From contig JAEDMN010000198.1 in NCBI GenBank assembly GCA_016302985.1, positions 1 to 5,979 on the forward strand: a DNA stretch of 5,979 bases, written 5' to 3'. This DNA is from Kiritimatiellia bacterium. Its GTDB lineage: Bacteria > Verrucomicrobiota > Kiritimatiellia > RFP12 > UBA1067. The notes under the pieces were generated by a model, which saw only the letters and a program-made list of their open reading frames with translations, searched no databases and had not been told where the DNA came from. The position numbers and the translations under genes were made by a program. Numbering within the stretch: the first letter of the stretch is position 1; each line of letters begins with the position of its first letter. This document shows, piece by piece, positions 4,545 to 5,979 of the stretch.

Positions 4545-5966
4545 ATGGACCTGAGCAGAAGAAACTTCCTTTCCGGACTGGGCGTGTTCGCGGCCGCGGG
4601 CGCGATGTCGCCGGCGATGCGCGCGCTCGCCGCCGCCGCGGACGACGCGGCGCAGCCACTGGGCGGCTACTGGGCCCCGCACCTCGCCGCCGTCGCGGAG
4701 AAGGTGAGGGCCAACGCCGCGAAGACGGTGGACGGCTTCTGGTTCATTACGGACCTCCACATCACGGCCAACCGACGCCAGAGCGGCAAGGCGCTTGCCG
4801 CGCTCACGCCGCTGACGCCCCTGCGGAAGACCTTCTGCGGCGGCGACCTGCCCGAGGCCTTCGCCGCGCGGTTCGAGAACGACAAGGCGGGCGTCGACTT
4901 CGCCGTCGACTTCTACCGCCTCTTCTGGCGCGACCCCGTCGAGGGTTCCGGCCAGCGGCTCTACACGGCGAAGGGCAACCACGACTTCACGATCCGCCAC
5001 GATGCGAAGACGGAGGCCGGCTTCACCTATTCCGGCCTCGAGGCGAAGCGGATCGTCATGGGGTCGAAGGGCTGCGCGGACGTGGTCACCAATCCGGACG
5101 ACCCGACGGCCTGCTACTACTATTTCGACAACGGCGACGCGAAGATCCGCTACGTCTTCATCGACACGACGGACCAGATCAATCCGAAGCGGACCTGGTG
5201 GGCGGTGGAGTACGGCATGCACGAGGTCCAGATGAAGTGGCTGGCCGACCAGGCGATCTCGACCATCCCCGCCGGCTGGTGCGCGGTGCTCGTCCACCAC
5301 ATCCCGTTCACGGGCTGTGTCGGCAGCGCGGGCGACGAGAAGACGTTCCGTCCGTTCCGTGAATTCCTCGAGGCCTACCAGAACCGCGGGAAAATCGCGT
5401 TCTGCGGTAAGGAATACGACTTCTCGGGCGCGCAGGGCCGCATCCTGATGAGCATCTGCGGGCACGAGCACGCCGAGCGCCAGACGTTCCAGAAGGGCAT
5501 CCTGCACGTGACGGAGCCCTGCGATGCGGCCTACGGGGACTACATCCTCGGCTCGAAGCCCTGGTGCGGCGACCTGCCGTCCAAGAAGGCCGGCACGGTC
5601 CACGAGCAGACGTTCGACGCCGTGCAGCTCGACCCCGCCCGCAACCTCGTGTACTTCACCCGCGTCGGCGGCGGACAGGACCGCGTCATCCACGCGGAGA
5701 CGCGCGTCGCGAAGGCCGGCGTGCCGCTCAGGCTCGAGGCGCCGCTGCTGAAGGGTCCGGTCACCTGGGGCTGCCACGACGCGGACCGCATCGTCTACAC
5801 GCCGAACCCGAAGAACCGCTACAACCCGTTCGTCGGCTATGCGAACGACGTCGCGACCGTCGCGGCCGACGGCACGCTCACGCCGAAGAAGCCCGGCGAG
5901 ACGATGGTCGTCGCGATGGACGCGAACCTGAACAAGGAAATCATCCCCGTCCGCGTGGACGCCTGA
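4545..5966 (+). CDS. Tat-exported calcineurin-like metallophosphoesterase with Ig-like C-terminal domain
   Basis: This gene encodes a 473-residue protein. It opens with a twin-arginine signal, SRRNFLSGL (4-12), then a hydrophobic Ala/Gly stretch and a plausible cleavage site at ALA-A (27-30), so it should be folded in the cytosol and exported. The metallophosphoesterase core shows the dinuclear-metal motifs in order: Asp70 and His72 in FITDLHI, Asp101 in GGD, Asn145-His146 in GNHD, His251 or His252 in VHHIPF, and GHEH at 306-309. The family cleaves phosphomono- or diesters; the substrate here is unknown. From about 391 to the end a second domain looks like a bacterial Ig-like Big_2 fold: VTWGC, then VATVAADGTLTPKKPGE and a final beta strand EIIPVRV. 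Such domains often serve in surface or glycan contact. The mature part has about ten cysteines. It follows maf by 43 nt across a hairpin. Thirteen uninformative bases follow the stop. Confidence 0.9.
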   Translation: MDLSRRNFLSGLGVFAAAGAMSPAMRALAAAADDAAQPLGGYWAPHLAAVAEKVRANAAKTVDGFWFITDLHITANRRQSGKALAALTPLTPLRKTFCGGDLPEAFAARFENDKAGVDFAVDFYRLFWRDPVEGSGQRLYTAKGNHDFTIRHDAKTEAGFTYSGLEAKRIVMGSKGCADVVTNPDDPTACYYYFDNGDAKIRYVFIDTTDQINPKRTWWAVEYGMHEVQMKWLADQAISTIPAGWCAVLVHHIPFTGCVGSAGDEKTFRPFREFLEAYQNRGKIAFCGKEYDFSGAQGRILMSICGHEHAERQTFQKGILHVTEPCDAAYGDYILGSKPWCGDLPSKKAGTVHEQTFDAVQLDPARNLVYFTRVGGGQDRVIHAETRVAKAGVPLRLEAPLLKGPVTWGCHDADRIVYTPNPKNRYNPFVGYANDVATVAADGTLTPKKPGETMVVAMDANLNKEIIPVRVDA

Positions 5967-5979
5967 GCAGGCCCTGCGC

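Noticed and set aside
4455..5777. 440-codon minus-strand frame opposite the phosphoesterase gene
   Set aside because: It is an antisense shadow of a gene with all metal-site motifs, low in complexity and without a credible start signal.

Overview
This is a GC-rich bacterial window, roughly two-thirds G+C with a strong preference for G or C at third codon positions. It reads as ordinary chromosome. Five protein genes lie on the + strand: a KDPG/KHG aldolase (126-761), a full-length transketolase (1160-3160), a BioH-like alpha/beta hydrolase (3208-4005), a Maf-type nucleotide pyrophosphatase (3965-4501) and a Tat-exported metallophosphoesterase with an Ig-like tail (4545-5966). No tRNA, rRNA, CRISPR array, transposase or phage gene is visible.

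The organism cannot be named from these bases. Clear Shine-Dalgarno sites, extended -10 promoters, a Tat-secreted phosphoesterase ending in a Big_2-like domain, and short tandem or inverted word repeats between genes would fit a high-GC member of the Planctomycetota-Verrucomicrobiota-Chlamydiota group, for example a Kiritimatiellae-like lineage. This is a low-confidence inference.

Layout. Positions 1-125 hold the aldolase promoter and possibly the start of a divergent gene cut by the left edge. The 398-base gap 762-1159 contains a perfect 15-bp inverted repeat, a second GC-rich hairpin, a short coding-looking fragment and the transketolase promoter and leader. The aldolase and transketolase promoters share the 11-mer GTGCTATAATG and lack a good -35 box, so the two genes appear to be separate transcription units built on the same promoter design. 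From the transketolase onward the genes are close together (47 nt gap, 41 nt overlap, 43 nt gap) with no further clear promoter, so they may form one operon. The 47 nt gap is almost filled by six 7-bp tandem units that also appear to provide the ribosome binding site of the hydrolase.

Function. KDPG aldolase yields pyruvate and glyceraldehyde-3-phosphate. Transketolase uses glyceraldehyde-3-phosphate in the non-oxidative pentose phosphate pathway. The pair therefore fits sugar-acid or Entner-Doudoroff carbon entering central metabolism. The hydrolase may be a pimeloyl-ACP methyl ester esterase (biotin synthesis), but no other biotin gene is present to support this. Maf is a housekeeping nucleotide-pool enzyme. 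The last gene encodes an exported metal-dependent phosphoesterase of unknown substrate. I did not find a convincing new multi-gene system. The most unusual material is the intergenic and intragenic repeat and hairpin structure.
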